Below are positions 8,825-17,136 of a stretch of 48,507 bases of DNA, one piece after another (the stretch's first letter is position 1; every line of letters starts with the position of its first letter). The notes under the pieces were generated by a model. The model was not told the DNA's origin, did no database searches, and saw only the letters and a list, made by a program, of their open reading frames with translations. Origin of the DNA: an uncultured Granulosicoccaceae bacterium. GTDB lineage: Bacteria > Pseudomonadota > Gammaproteobacteria > Granulosicoccales > Granulosicoccaceae. The stretch is from contig CALISD010000004.1 of NCBI GenBank assembly GCA_938041955.1, forward strand, positions 1-48,507, given 5' to 3'. A program made the position numbers and the translations under genes.

Positions 8825-9961
8825 ATGTCCAGTTTCAAGATTCCAGTGCTTGGTGTTCTCTGCATGACCTTAAGTCAGGTGTCATCAGCGCAAACCATTC
8901 CGGTCTGTGCATCTCAGGCGGCTGATCCTGATGGAGATGGGTTTGGCTATGCGAATGGCGCCAGTTGTATCGTCACTTCTGACTCGGCGGGGCCGCCGGA
9001 ATTCATAAATCAGGAAACAAGCCTGCCTGTGAACATTGTGCGTGCCTATTGGGACGGGCTGGTAGATTTCAATAACCCGGTTACCTGTACCAGATACGCT
9101 TTTGTAACAGACCGTTATGTTGCCTCTACATCGCTTAGTGTAACGCTCACGTTTAGTCCGTTGACCACATCAGCGCCTTATGTGGGCAGGGTGACAAGAG
9201 TCAGAGGGGCGGGCAGTGAATCGACTTTTGACTGGAGTATGGATAACGGCATCTATACCGGCCCGACTAACCTTGGCAGATCTCCGTGGTTTGAAATAGT
9301 CAATGCAGGTGATCAGAAAGCCGTACGTACCTGGTTCTCTAACAGCATCTTTAATCAGTGCGCTGCCGTAGATCCGAATAAGAGTTTCAGTCCGACTGGC
9401 ATACCGTTCGGTGTTGTCCCTCAGGCTCAGGAGTGTGTTGATACTCCTCCAGTCGGTGATGGCTGGGGCTGGGATGGCGTAACGTCTTGTCGTGTTACCG
9501 GTGATGTGGAGCCCGTTGTAGCAACATGTGAAGATACTCCTCCAGTCGGCGATGGTTGGGGCTGGGATGGTGTCGCGTCTTGTCGTGTTGCCGGTGATGT
9601 GCAGCCTGTTACTGCCACATGTGAAGATACTGCACCTATTGGTGATGGGTGGGGTTGGGACGGTGTAACGTCCTGCCGAGTCTCTGGTGATACACAGCCT
9701 GTTGCGTCTTCATGCGAAGACACAGCGCCTATTGGTGATGGATGGGGTTGGGACGGTACCGCTTCTTGTAGAGTGTCTGGTAGTCAGGTCCCTGTTAGTG
9801 CTGCCTGTGTCGATACTGCGCCGCTGGGTGATGGCTGGGGTTGGGATGGTACAACCTCTTGTCGAGTGTCTGGCGTAGCGCCGCCTGTCACTTCGTGTGT
9901 CGATACCACTCCGTTCGGTGATGGGTGGGGATGGGACGGTCAGAACTCGTGCCGTATTTAG
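8825..9961 (+). CDS. Secreted protein with six GDGWGWDG tandem repeats
   Basis: About 378 residues from ATG 8825, where a Sec signal peptide (MSSFKIPVLGVLCMTLSQVS, cut near SSAQ) begins. An N-terminal module with PDGDGFGYANGASC is a diverged form of the repeat. Then comes a beta-rich region of about 170 residues of no recognised family, and from residue 204 six repeats of the form C-x-D-x-x-P-x-GDGWGWDG-x-x-SCRV. Each has two Cys that could form a disulphide and three invariant aromatic or acidic clusters. Similar DGDGWGWDG modules occur in secreted proteins of marine gammaproteobacteria, often next to polysaccharide-active domains; binding of a glycan or metal is only a guess. It stands alone, with no operon partner. 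Confidence 0.8.
   Translation: MSSFKIPVLGVLCMTLSQVSSAQTIPVCASQAADPDGDGFGYANGASCIVTSDSAGPPEFINQETSLPVNIVRAYWDGLVDFNNPVTCTRYAFVTDRYVASTSLSVTLTFSPLTTSAPYVGRVTRVRGAGSESTFDWSMDNGIYTGPTNLGRSPWFEIVNAGDQKAVRTWFSNSIFNQCAAVDPNKSFSPTGIPFGVVPQAQECVDTPPVGDGWGWDGVTSCRVTGDVEPVVATCEDTPPVGDGWGWDGVASCRVAGDVQPVTATCEDTAPIGDGWGWDGVTSCRVSGDTQPVASSCEDTAPIGDGWGWDGTASCRVSGSQVPVSAACVDTAPLGDGWGWDGTTSCRVSGVAPPVTSCVDTTPFGDGWGWDGQNSCRI
9434..9958 (+). repeat. In-frame tandem repeat, 93-bp unit, six copies
   Basis: The first Cys codon of each unit falls at 9434, 9527, 9620, 9713, 9806 and 9896, so the period is 93 bp four times and 90 bp once. The last unit ends at the stop. Units are highly similar in DNA around GGTGATGGNTGGGGNTGGGA, so copy number could change by slippage while staying in frame. 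The repeat lies wholly within the secreted protein gene. Confidence 0.9.
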
Positions 9962-10243
9962 AAGGTTGCTGATCAGGTGGCGGTGACGGTACAAGGCAAC
10001 GTAATCCCTTGTCGACAAGACGGGGATTAGTAATAAATTTCACTGTATAAAGCAACGGCAGTACTAGATGCTGTCAATGCTTTAATGCAGGTAGCCGGTC
10101 ATTCACTATTAAAAATAACTCATGAAAATCGATGCCAGGCGAAACGGCTTCAATGATTGCAGACCGGTCAACACCGGTGGTTGGCTAATTCGGCTTTGCA
10201 GAGACCCAATCACTCGAACTTAAGGGTCTTCGAATCCATAAGT

Positions 10244-10861
10244 TCAGGGTAGCTGAATCTGCCAGTTGTTAATGAACGTCTGCAGTGCATCCAATTGTTC
10301 TAAAGGATCATCAATAATCATTAATGCAAGTCTCGCTTCGGGAGACATGGGCAATGCCTCTACCAATCGATTGCTCACCCAAACTGATTCTTTGAAATCC
10401 GCCGCTGTATAGTCGACTAGCGGGCCTAAATTGAGCAGCGCCTGTCGTAGCAGTTCAACAATATCTGAGTACTGGGCAGGGATAGTTACATTTTGCGCCG
10501 GTGGTAGAAGCTCTACCTCACCCATTAGCAATCCGTTTGGGTTTAACATCGTATTGATCGTGCGGAATAGTTGTACGCCCTGTGTAACGATTATCAGTAA
10601 CTCGTTCTCATCACTATCCCAGTCAATGATCTCAACCAGGGTTCCATAAGGAAGCACACTGGCTGGTGTACCTGCCTCTTTACAGTCAGCAATCAGGCAG
10701 ATACCAAAACTGGATTGCTTTTTTAAACAATCCCGAACCATATCAAGATAACGCCGTTCAAAAATCCGCAGCGCCAGTCGTCCGCCGGGCATAACAACTT
10801 CCGACGTGGGAAAAAGCGGTAGATTTACCACTTGACGGTCGCAATATGATGCACTGATCAC
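10244..10861 (-). CDS. LON substrate-binding (N-terminal) domain protein
   Basis: 205 residues forming only the LON N-terminal domain, without the AAA+ or protease parts. The family pattern is clear: VNLPLFPTSEVVMPGGRLAL, then LRIFERRYLDMVRDCL, FGICLI, GTLVEIIDWD and a C-terminal helical part. Stand-alone proteins of this type are common in gammaproteobacteria and their role is unknown; they are thought to bind proteins. It is a single gene on the minus strand. Confidence 0.85.
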   Translation of the reverse strand: MISASYCDRQVVNLPLFPTSEVVMPGGRLALRIFERRYLDMVRDCLKKQSSFGICLIADCKEAGTPASVLPYGTLVEIIDWDSDENELLIIVTQGVQLFRTINTMLNPNGLLMGEVELLPPAQNVTIPAQYSDIVELLRQALLNLGPLVDYTAADFKESVWVSNRLVEALPMSPEARLALMIIDDPLEQLDALQTFINNWQIQLP

Positions 10862-11907
10862 TGTACCTGAATGGTTATTACGGATTTGTCTTGGACGTAT
10901 CTGTCGTTATTGACGTGGCGCGAAAGACTGCCATTGTGACGACTGCATGCCAGCATGCTTCTGTTAGTTTTTGTCATTCGATTTAAGTATTAATCAGAAT
11001 TGGTTTTGACTAGTGAGGGTTCGAAACTTCAGTGAGGGACGCCACCGACAACAGGCCTAATGGTAAAAATCAGTGATTGAAAACGGCTTGTCAGCTGTCT
11101 GAACGGCTGATGTAGAATTAATGAATAGAAGTTAAACGGAAGACCATAAGTGAATGATTTCGTCTCAAATCACTACGTCAGATGTCACCGAAGGTTGTGA
11201 GAAGCAGGGCTTCAGATGGCTGCGTGCACACGAGGTGGAGTTAGTGCGGCGGCGGATCTTGCGCTCGCATTTGAGGATTGGACTTCAGAAGTCGAATCAG
11301 TAGAACGAGCTCTCCATCAAGCCCATGATTCTCTATTTACTTGTTGTTTATGCCAGTCAATACGACCGGCAATGGAAGTATTTTGAAAACCCGCACTTTC
11401 TAATGCCGACTGTTATTGTTCGATGGTAGCAGGCGGAAATTCAAAACCTTCCGAGGCAATCCACTGCTTTACATGATTTGAGTAAAGTGAGTCCGACGTA
11501 CTACCCATGGCCTGCTGTTATTATTCTCCTGATATTAAAATAGGCTGTATATCGCTGACAGTGATCTTTTATCCTCAAATATGAATTACGTAACAGGTCT
11601 GTGGCCTATACGATTTTTAGGGTGATAGTTGTTTGGTTTTTGTTTCATCTCATCATCTCTGTAGTGGCGACTACGGGAATGGCTGCGCATCCACTGATTG
11701 TCAGGGCACGGTGTATCAGGCGGGGGCAATCAACGCTCATAATTGAGTTGTCCAACCGATATGCTTTTTGTGTAGGCAAAATGATCAACGGGGTGCGCTA
11801 GCATGTAATAATCTTCGCCGAGGTTGCTACACTCTATAGCTTTTCTAAAGTGGACCGGCCTGGCGGTTTAATCCGTCACCAATCCCGTTGCAACAGACGC
11901 CCCGTTG
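10862..11907. other. About 1 kb without a convincing gene
   Basis: No frame here has family resemblance. Two weak candidates were noted. One is a 66-codon plus-strand frame at 11601-11801 (GTG start, hydrophobic N-terminus, basic second half). The other is a 31-codon minus-strand frame at 11413-11508 beginning MGSTSDSLYSNHVKQWIASE, which may be a small protein or a gene tail. Neither has a strong ribosome binding site. Confidence 0.5.
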
Positions 11908-13152
11908 ATGACCCCTGACCCGACCGTTGAACGCACGCGTTTAGTAGTGATCTCCTTGTTTGTATTGTTTTTCTGTTTATTCATGACGGCAGTCAGTCGC
12001 GGCATGGGTGAGACATTCGGAGTGTTCTTACTACCGTTAAGCAAGCAATTTGAGTGGGAAAGGGCGACTGTGACGTCGGTATATTCGGTCTACATGGTTA
12101 GCCTTGGTATTGGGTCTCTATTATCCGGCATGGCATTCGATCGTTATGGTGCACGCTTTAATTACTGTTTGGGCGTTGTGCTGCTGACCTGTGGATATGG
12201 ACTGGCGGGCTCCTATACCAGTCTGTGGCAATTCTACTTGTCCGTTGGAGTGTTTGGTGGTATCGGGGCTGCCATGGTGGGGATTATTCCTGCTCAAAGC
12301 CTGGTGTCACGTTGGTTTGATAAGCGGCTGGCAACAGCGCTTTCGGTCGCCTATGCCGGCCAGGGTCTTGGTGCGTTGATGATGGTGCCGTTGGCGCAAC
12401 TTGCTATCGAACGGTTCGAGTGGACAGGTGCCTACAAACTTGCGGGGTGGTTGTTCGCAGTAATTTTATTGTTGGTGATAATGTTGCCGTGGCGAAAAAT
12501 TGAGCAGGGGGCGCACAATAATCCGCGTATGGCACCCGGTGGGAAATCTGTCGGCGGACTCAGTCTTTCAGAGGCACTAAAAACACGAGCGTTCTGGGGG
12601 TTCTTTTTTGTATTCACTACCACCGCTATTGGTATTTTCGGTATCAGTTTGCAAAGTGTCGCCTACTTGATTGAGCGTGGTTTCAGTGAAGTACAGGCGG
12701 CGCTTGCCTTTGGTATTGTAGGAATGTTGAGCTTTGCAGGAATGGCGCTCACCGGGGTTGCCGCTGACCGCTGGCCTCGTCACATCGTGGCCAGTTGCAG
12801 CTATTTGTTAAGCTTTATTGGTATTGCTGCACTGGCATTGCTGCAACTGTACCCGGGCTGGTTTTTTCTAAGTGTGTTTGTTATAACCTTTGGTCTATCG
12901 GCGGGTGCGCGCGGTCCGATCATCACCACTTTAATGGCAGAAACCTTTGCCGGTAAGGGGCTGGCTTCTATTTATGGTGCGTCTAATCTGGGCCAGGGAT
13001 TGGGTGCCGCATTCGGTGCGTTTGGTGCCGGCCTGCTGTTTGATTTAACTGATGGTTATAACATCGGGTTTGCATTGTGCTCTTTGTTTACTTTGATTGG
13101 TGCTTCGTTGTTCTGGCTGGTGCCTGAAATTCGTTTTGCAAAAAGAAGATAA
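11908..13152 (+). CDS. MFS transporter
   Basis: Twelve-helix major facilitator protein of about 414 residues. The motif between helices 2 and 3 is GMAFDRYGARFN, matching the GxxxDRxGxR pattern. A central cytoplasmic loop (PWRKIEQGAHNN to LSLSEALKTRAFWG) separates the halves. The pattern resembles monocarboxylate or oxalate-formate-type carriers, so an organic acid is plausible. ATG 11908 is used; a TTG immediately before it is an alternative. It points towards the catabolic cluster and ends just before the convergent Mo-hydroxylase gene, so a role in the same pathway is possible but unproven. Confidence 0.85.
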   Translation: MTPDPTVERTRLVVISLFVLFFCLFMTAVSRGMGETFGVFLLPLSKQFEWERATVTSVYSVYMVSLGIGSLLSGMAFDRYGARFNYCLGVVLLTCGYGLAGSYTSLWQFYLSVGVFGGIGAAMVGIIPAQSLVSRWFDKRLATALSVAYAGQGLGALMMVPLAQLAIERFEWTGAYKLAGWLFAVILLLVIMLPWRKIEQGAHNNPRMAPGGKSVGGLSLSEALKTRAFWGFFFVFTTTAIGIFGISLQSVAYLIERGFSEVQAALAFGIVGMLSFAGMALTGVAADRWPRHIVASCSYLLSFIGIAALALLQLYPGWFFLSVFVITFGLSAGARGPIITTLMAETFAGKGLASIYGASNLGQGLGAAFGAFGAGLLFDLTDGYNIGFALCSLFTLIGASLFWLVPEIRFAKRR

Positions 13153-13323
13153 TATCTTTGACGTTTTTTATGACGGCCACTGATTAGTGTCCTTTCATAA
13201 GCGAACGCCATACCTTCGCTTCAGGTGCGCGATCTGTCGCCGACCACATGGTGTATGCGAAATCGCATTGGCGTGAGACAACCTCTCTGCGCGTTGTTAT
13301 GGATGGGCGCTCGTGGGTTGTTT

Positions 13324-13458
13324 GGAAAGTTCGGTAACACGGATCTTCGCCACAGCTGCTATAACATTCGAAAAATTCGACGCAGGCGCTGCTATGCCTG
13401 CATTTTTCCGCCTTGCTCTGACGACTGTGGCTGTGAAAAGTTTGTTACCGAACTTCCC
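13324..13458. repeat. Long imperfect palindrome in a convergent gap
   Basis: GGAAAGTTCGGTAACA at 13324-13339 matches the reverse complement of 13443-13458 at 15 of 16 bases. Inner blocks also pair: GCCACAG with CTGTGGC, and GAAAAAT with ATTTTTC. The whole can fold as one interrupted hairpin between the MFS gene and the Mo-hydroxylase gene, which converge here. It may be a small mobile repeat, a two-way transcription barrier, or both. Confidence 0.6.
13382..13407 (+). terminator. Probable intrinsic terminator of the MFS gene
   Basis: A GCAGGC stem (13382-13387) pairs with GCCTGC (13396-13401) across an eight-base loop and is followed directly by ATTTTT. It sits in the middle of the larger palindrome, 230 bp after the MFS stop codon. 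Confidence 0.5.
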
Positions 13459-13468
13459 GCACAGCCCA

Positions 13469-16243
13469 CTAGGTAGCTGTAGCTGCTGCACTCTGCAATG
13501 CAGCTTGATGCCTTTTTAGTGCGGCTAGTACTTTGTGTGGTGTTGCGGGTAAATCCGACACTACCGCTCCGGTGGCGTCACGTATCGCATTCAGAATGGC
13601 GGGGGCGGTAGGTATGAGTACATGTTCGCCGAGGCCTTTGGCGCCATAGGGTCCTTCGGCGTCCGCTACCTCAATAATTATATTGTTAAAGCTCGGCATA
13701 TCGCCAATGGTGGGTATCAGGTAGTCGTGTAGATTTTCCGTCCTGCCCGGAAGGTACTCCTCCATTAGTGCCATGCCAATTCCCTGAGCAATACCGCCTT
13801 CTATCTGTGCTTCAACCAGCATGGGGTTGATGGCTCTGCCGACGTCGTGTGCGGCAGTGACGTGGTCAAGCTTAATGGTGCCTAACCTGGTATCAACCGT
13901 GAGCTCCATGAGTTGCGCACCATAGCCGTACAAGGCATAAGGGTTACCTTGCCCTTGTTCGTCGAGCGGTGTTGTTGGTGGATCGTAGCTTTCTTCTGCC
14001 ATGATGGCGTAGCCGAACTCGTTCTCTGCCATTTTTGAGATGTTAATGGTTGCTGTTTGCGATCCATCTTGAAGTTCGATGACAGATTCTTTGATCTCAA
14101 TGTGCGCATTGGCTGATACATTGCCCATACGCAGCAATTTGGCACGCAATGATTCTCCTGCAAGTTTGGCTGCCATACCTGTGATGTAGGTTTGTCGTGA
14201 CGCAGATGTTTTGCCGCAGTCTGGTGTCAGATCTGTATCGCTATCTATTAGCTGAATAGTATGTACAGGCACACCAACGGCGTCTGCAGTGATTTGCGTT
14301 ATTACGGTGTTTGAGCCCTGGCCAATGTCTATCGCTCCCTGGTGCAGCACCAATTTACCATCGGTGGTAATTCCCATTCTGATAGTTGATGGGTTGGGCA
14401 TTGAGGTGTTACCGCAGCCGTACCAGCAGGTACCGATGCCCACTCCTTTGCGTAAGTGTCCAGCGCTGGTATTGCTGTTGTAAGCCTGAGCCTTTTCAGT
14501 GGCATTTTTCCATCTGGGTTGCAATGCTTGTAAACATTCAATAATGCCTACACCGGTGTCGAATATTTGTCCGGTAACAGTTGGCTGTTGATTGCGAAGC
14601 GCATTGCGTAGTCGAAACTCCATGCGATCAATACCGGCAAGATCAGCAAGCTGATCAAATGCGGTCTCTTGTGCTACAGCTGATTGCGGTACACCGAATC
14701 CTCTAAACGCGCCGGAGGGCACTGTGTTGGTGTGTATTGCCACGCTGCGGGCACGGTAATCCGGTGTGTAGTAAGGGCCCGATGCATGTACGGGTACCCG
14801 ATTGGCGACAGTCGGGCCCCAGCTTGCATAAGCGCCTGTATTGAATGTGCTGTTAAAGTCGAACCCGCACAACATGCCGTCGGAATCGCATCCTACTGTT
14901 AGCTCAATATCAGAGGGATGGCGTTTGGTGGTCGAACGCATGGAATCCCCACGCGTGTAATTAATGCCGACCGGTTTGTTGAGTATCCAGGCTGCTATTG
15001 CGGTATAAGGCTGAAACGAGATATCGATTTTTGATCCAAAACCACCACCGCAGGCGGACGGCATCACGCGGATAGACTGCAAAGGTAAATCCATAATCTC
15101 TGCCAGACTCTCGCGATCCATTTGCGCTGCCTGCGTACAGCCATGAATCTCAATGCGGTCTCCGCGGCGTATGCAATAGCCCGCTTCGGGTTCAATGTAG
15201 GCGTGCTCGATAAACGGTGTTGAAGTCTTTGTGGTAACGCGATACGTGGCCCGTTCCAACGCGGTATCGGTGTTTCCTCTTTCCACAAACCCTGTGACCA
15301 GAATATTGCCGGGCCGTGTGTTGTGGACAAGGTGGCTGGTATCGTTAGTGGCGTCTTCCGGTACCAAGCTATAGGCCAAAGCTTCCCAGTGCACTGGCAG
15401 TGAATCTTCGTTAAGAAGTTCCAGCGCCTCCGCCGTGCCGACAATTGCGGCCACTGCTTCGCCGCGAAAACGCGCAGTGCCTTCAGCAAAAACCGGCTGG
15501 TCGGCAAATGGTGGAATAACCCCGAAACAATTTCGCCCCGGTATGTCTGTAGCACTTAGAAAAAGTTCCAGTCCTTCGTGAGAGTTGATGAATTTCTGGC
15601 TGTCGTTAAAGCTGAATTTTGCATGGTGATGGGGGCTTCGAATCACTTTGACGAATAAAGTGTCGCTCGGGAACTCGTCTGCACCGAACTTTAAGTCACC
15701 TGATACTTTTGCAAGTCCGTCTATATGTTGTATCGATGACCCAACCGACTCTCCGACGGCAGGCTTTACATTAACATCGTCAAAACTATGTGAATTGACT
15801 ACAGCATCGATTATTTTTCGGTAGCCAGTGCAACGACACAAAACACCGCCGAGCGCATCTTCCACTTCGGATTTTGATGGCGTGGGGTTGGTATCCAGTA
15901 GCGCTTTGGCTGACATAAGCATACCCGGTGTGCAGATCCCGCACTGTGCTGCACCATGATGCAGAAAGCTTTTTTGCAACTGGTGCAGCGAACCATTGCC
16001 TGCCAATCCTTCTACGGTGTCCACTCGCGCGCCGTTAAGCTGGGCGATAGGAACCAAACATGCGCAGGAAATCTGATCGTCTATCAGTACCGAGCAAGCG
16101 CCGCAGTCACCGGCATCGCATCCTACTTTGGTACCTGTGTTGTCGAGTTGGTTGCGAAGTACTTCAGAGAGACGTTTGGCTGGATTAACATCAATGGTGA
16201 CTGGAGTGTTGTTGATCGTTAGCGTGATTGAGACAGACTGCAT
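13469..16243 (-). CDS. Molybdopterin hydroxylase with fused 2Fe-2S domain
   Basis: 924 residues of the xanthine oxidase family. Residues 1-160 hold both 2Fe-2S sites: C42, C47, C50 and C62 in GCDAGDCGACSVLI, then CGICTPGMLM and CRCTGYRK. From about residue 165 the Mo-binding chain follows, with GGGFGSKID, GAFRGFGVPQS and, near the end, GAKGLGEH, which carries the catalytic Glu. Members hydroxylate heterocycles or aldehydes with water as oxygen source. The small and large chains are fused as in Desulfovibrio-type aldehyde oxidoreductase, yet a separate FAD subunit is encoded just upstream (TAATG overlap). Context with 6-hydroxynicotinate reductase and enamidase suggests pyridine-ring hydroxylation, such as nicotinate to 6-hydroxynicotinate; the exact substrate is inferred. 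It is last in the minus-strand operon. Confidence 0.88.
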   Translation of the reverse strand: MQSVSITLTINNTPVTIDVNPAKRLSEVLRNQLDNTGTKVGCDAGDCGACSVLIDDQISCACLVPIAQLNGARVDTVEGLAGNGSLHQLQKSFLHHGAAQCGICTPGMLMSAKALLDTNPTPSKSEVEDALGGVLCRCTGYRKIIDAVVNSHSFDDVNVKPAVGESVGSSIQHIDGLAKVSGDLKFGADEFPSDTLFVKVIRSPHHHAKFSFNDSQKFINSHEGLELFLSATDIPGRNCFGVIPPFADQPVFAEGTARFRGEAVAAIVGTAEALELLNEDSLPVHWEALAYSLVPEDATNDTSHLVHNTRPGNILVTGFVERGNTDTALERATYRVTTKTSTPFIEHAYIEPEAGYCIRRGDRIEIHGCTQAAQMDRESLAEIMDLPLQSIRVMPSACGGGFGSKIDISFQPYTAIAAWILNKPVGINYTRGDSMRSTTKRHPSDIELTVGCDSDGMLCGFDFNSTFNTGAYASWGPTVANRVPVHASGPYYTPDYRARSVAIHTNTVPSGAFRGFGVPQSAVAQETAFDQLADLAGIDRMEFRLRNALRNQQPTVTGQIFDTGVGIIECLQALQPRWKNATEKAQAYNSNTSAGHLRKGVGIGTCWYGCGNTSMPNPSTIRMGITTDGKLVLHQGAIDIGQGSNTVITQITADAVGVPVHTIQLIDSDTDLTPDCGKTSASRQTYITGMAAKLAGESLRAKLLRMGNVSANAHIEIKESVIELQDGSQTATINISKMAENEFGYAIMAEESYDPPTTPLDEQGQGNPYALYGYGAQLMELTVDTRLGTIKLDHVTAAHDVGRAINPMLVEAQIEGGIAQGIGMALMEEYLPGRTENLHDYLIPTIGDMPSFNNIIIEVADAEGPYGAKGLGEHVLIPTAPAILNAIRDATGAVVSDLPATPHKVLAALKRHQAALQSAAATAT

Positions 16244-17085
16244 TATGACGGGCTCACCAGTGAGGTTATTGAACGTCTGAGTAGTTCGGCTGACGCTTCG
16301 TGACGATAGTCGGCTGTGGCGCGAACATCGTCAATCGGGTGCAGGCCACTGACATGTTGATGTTCTACAATATCAGCTAAATCTGCAGTCAGCGTTTGCC
16401 CGATTAGTAGCTGTTCAAGGTCGGGCAATCGCTGTGCGACAACAGAGCACGACCCGACGCTTAGCGCCGCATCGGTGATGCATTGTTTACTGTCAACCGC
16501 CAGCCGCGTGGCAACCATTGCAATGGAAATGACTAAATACTTTCTTGCTCCGAGTTTAAGAAAGCTGGAGCTGCCTGTTGCTGAGGCTTTTGGAATGAGT
16601 AGATCAATGACCATTTCTCCCTTGCCAAGGGTGGTTTGTCTGTTACCGGTGACAAAATCATTTAACGCAATGTCCCTGGTGCCACTGGCTGATGCGACTC
16701 GAACAATCGTATCTACACACAGCAATGCGGGCATGCCATCAGCTGCAGGAGATGCATTACATACATTGCCAACAACGGTGGCTCTGTTTTGTATTTGAAT
16801 TGATCCAACTTCCCTTGCAGCAAGTTTTAGTGCATTAAAAGAGGCGGGCAGAGCCGAGTTAATCACATCAGTCCAGGTGGTCAATGCACCGATGTGCCAA
16901 TGTGTTTCATCGTCGTAAATCGCAGACAGCGTTTTCAGTTGCGATAGATCAAGCACGTTTCCTGAAGGCGGATTCGCTCCCTGAGTTGGATAGAAGTCTG
17001 TGCCCCCCGAGACAAGTGACCAGGTATCGTTGGCAAGGAAAGCGAATGCCTCATCGGTCGTCGTCGGTTGAGCAAACTTCGTCAT
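16243..17085 (-). CDS. FAD-binding subunit of the molybdopterin hydroxylase
   Basis: About 280 residues of the CoxM/XdhB medium-subunit family. The FAD loops read SLVSGGTDFYP near the N-terminus and VGSIQIQNRATVVGNVCNAS in the middle; SFLKLGARKYLVISIAMVA follows. The start is placed at the Met before TKFAQPTTTDEAFAFL because that is where family homology begins; a longer frame reaches 17136. It passes electrons from the 2Fe-2S centres to an acceptor. Its stop overlaps the start of the Mo gene by one base, and it directly follows the AOR gene, so the three are cotranscribed. Confidence 0.87.
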   Translation of the reverse strand: MTKFAQPTTTDEAFAFLANDTWSLVSGGTDFYPTQGANPPSGNVLDLSQLKTLSAIYDDETHWHIGALTTWTDVINSALPASFNALKLAAREVGSIQIQNRATVVGNVCNASPAADGMPALLCVDTIVRVASASGTRDIALNDFVTGNRQTTLGKGEMVIDLLIPKASATGSSSFLKLGARKYLVISIAMVATRLAVDSKQCITDAALSVGSCSVVAQRLPDLEQLLIGQTLTADLADIVEHQHVSGLHPIDDVRATADYRHEASAELLRRSITSLVSPS

Positions 17086-17136
17086 GTTTATTTCACTAAA
17101 ATAATGATTAAAAAAAGCGAGTGTCACATTGGGCAA

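Noticed and set aside
9434..9958. Regular 93-bp repeats considered as a CRISPR array
   Set aside because: The repeats are in frame, contiguous without spacers, and encode a conserved Cys/Trp module.
11601..11801. 66-codon frame with a hydrophobic N-terminus
   Set aside because: GTG start without ribosome site, Arg-rich second half of low coding character, no recognisable family. Kept only as a note in the gap entry.
13469..17085. Mo-hydroxylase considered as xanthine dehydrogenase or CO dehydrogenase
   Set aside because: No purine genes or XdhC-type partner are nearby, and the CO dehydrogenase active-site Cys motif is not seen; the reductase and enamidase context favours a pyridine substrate.
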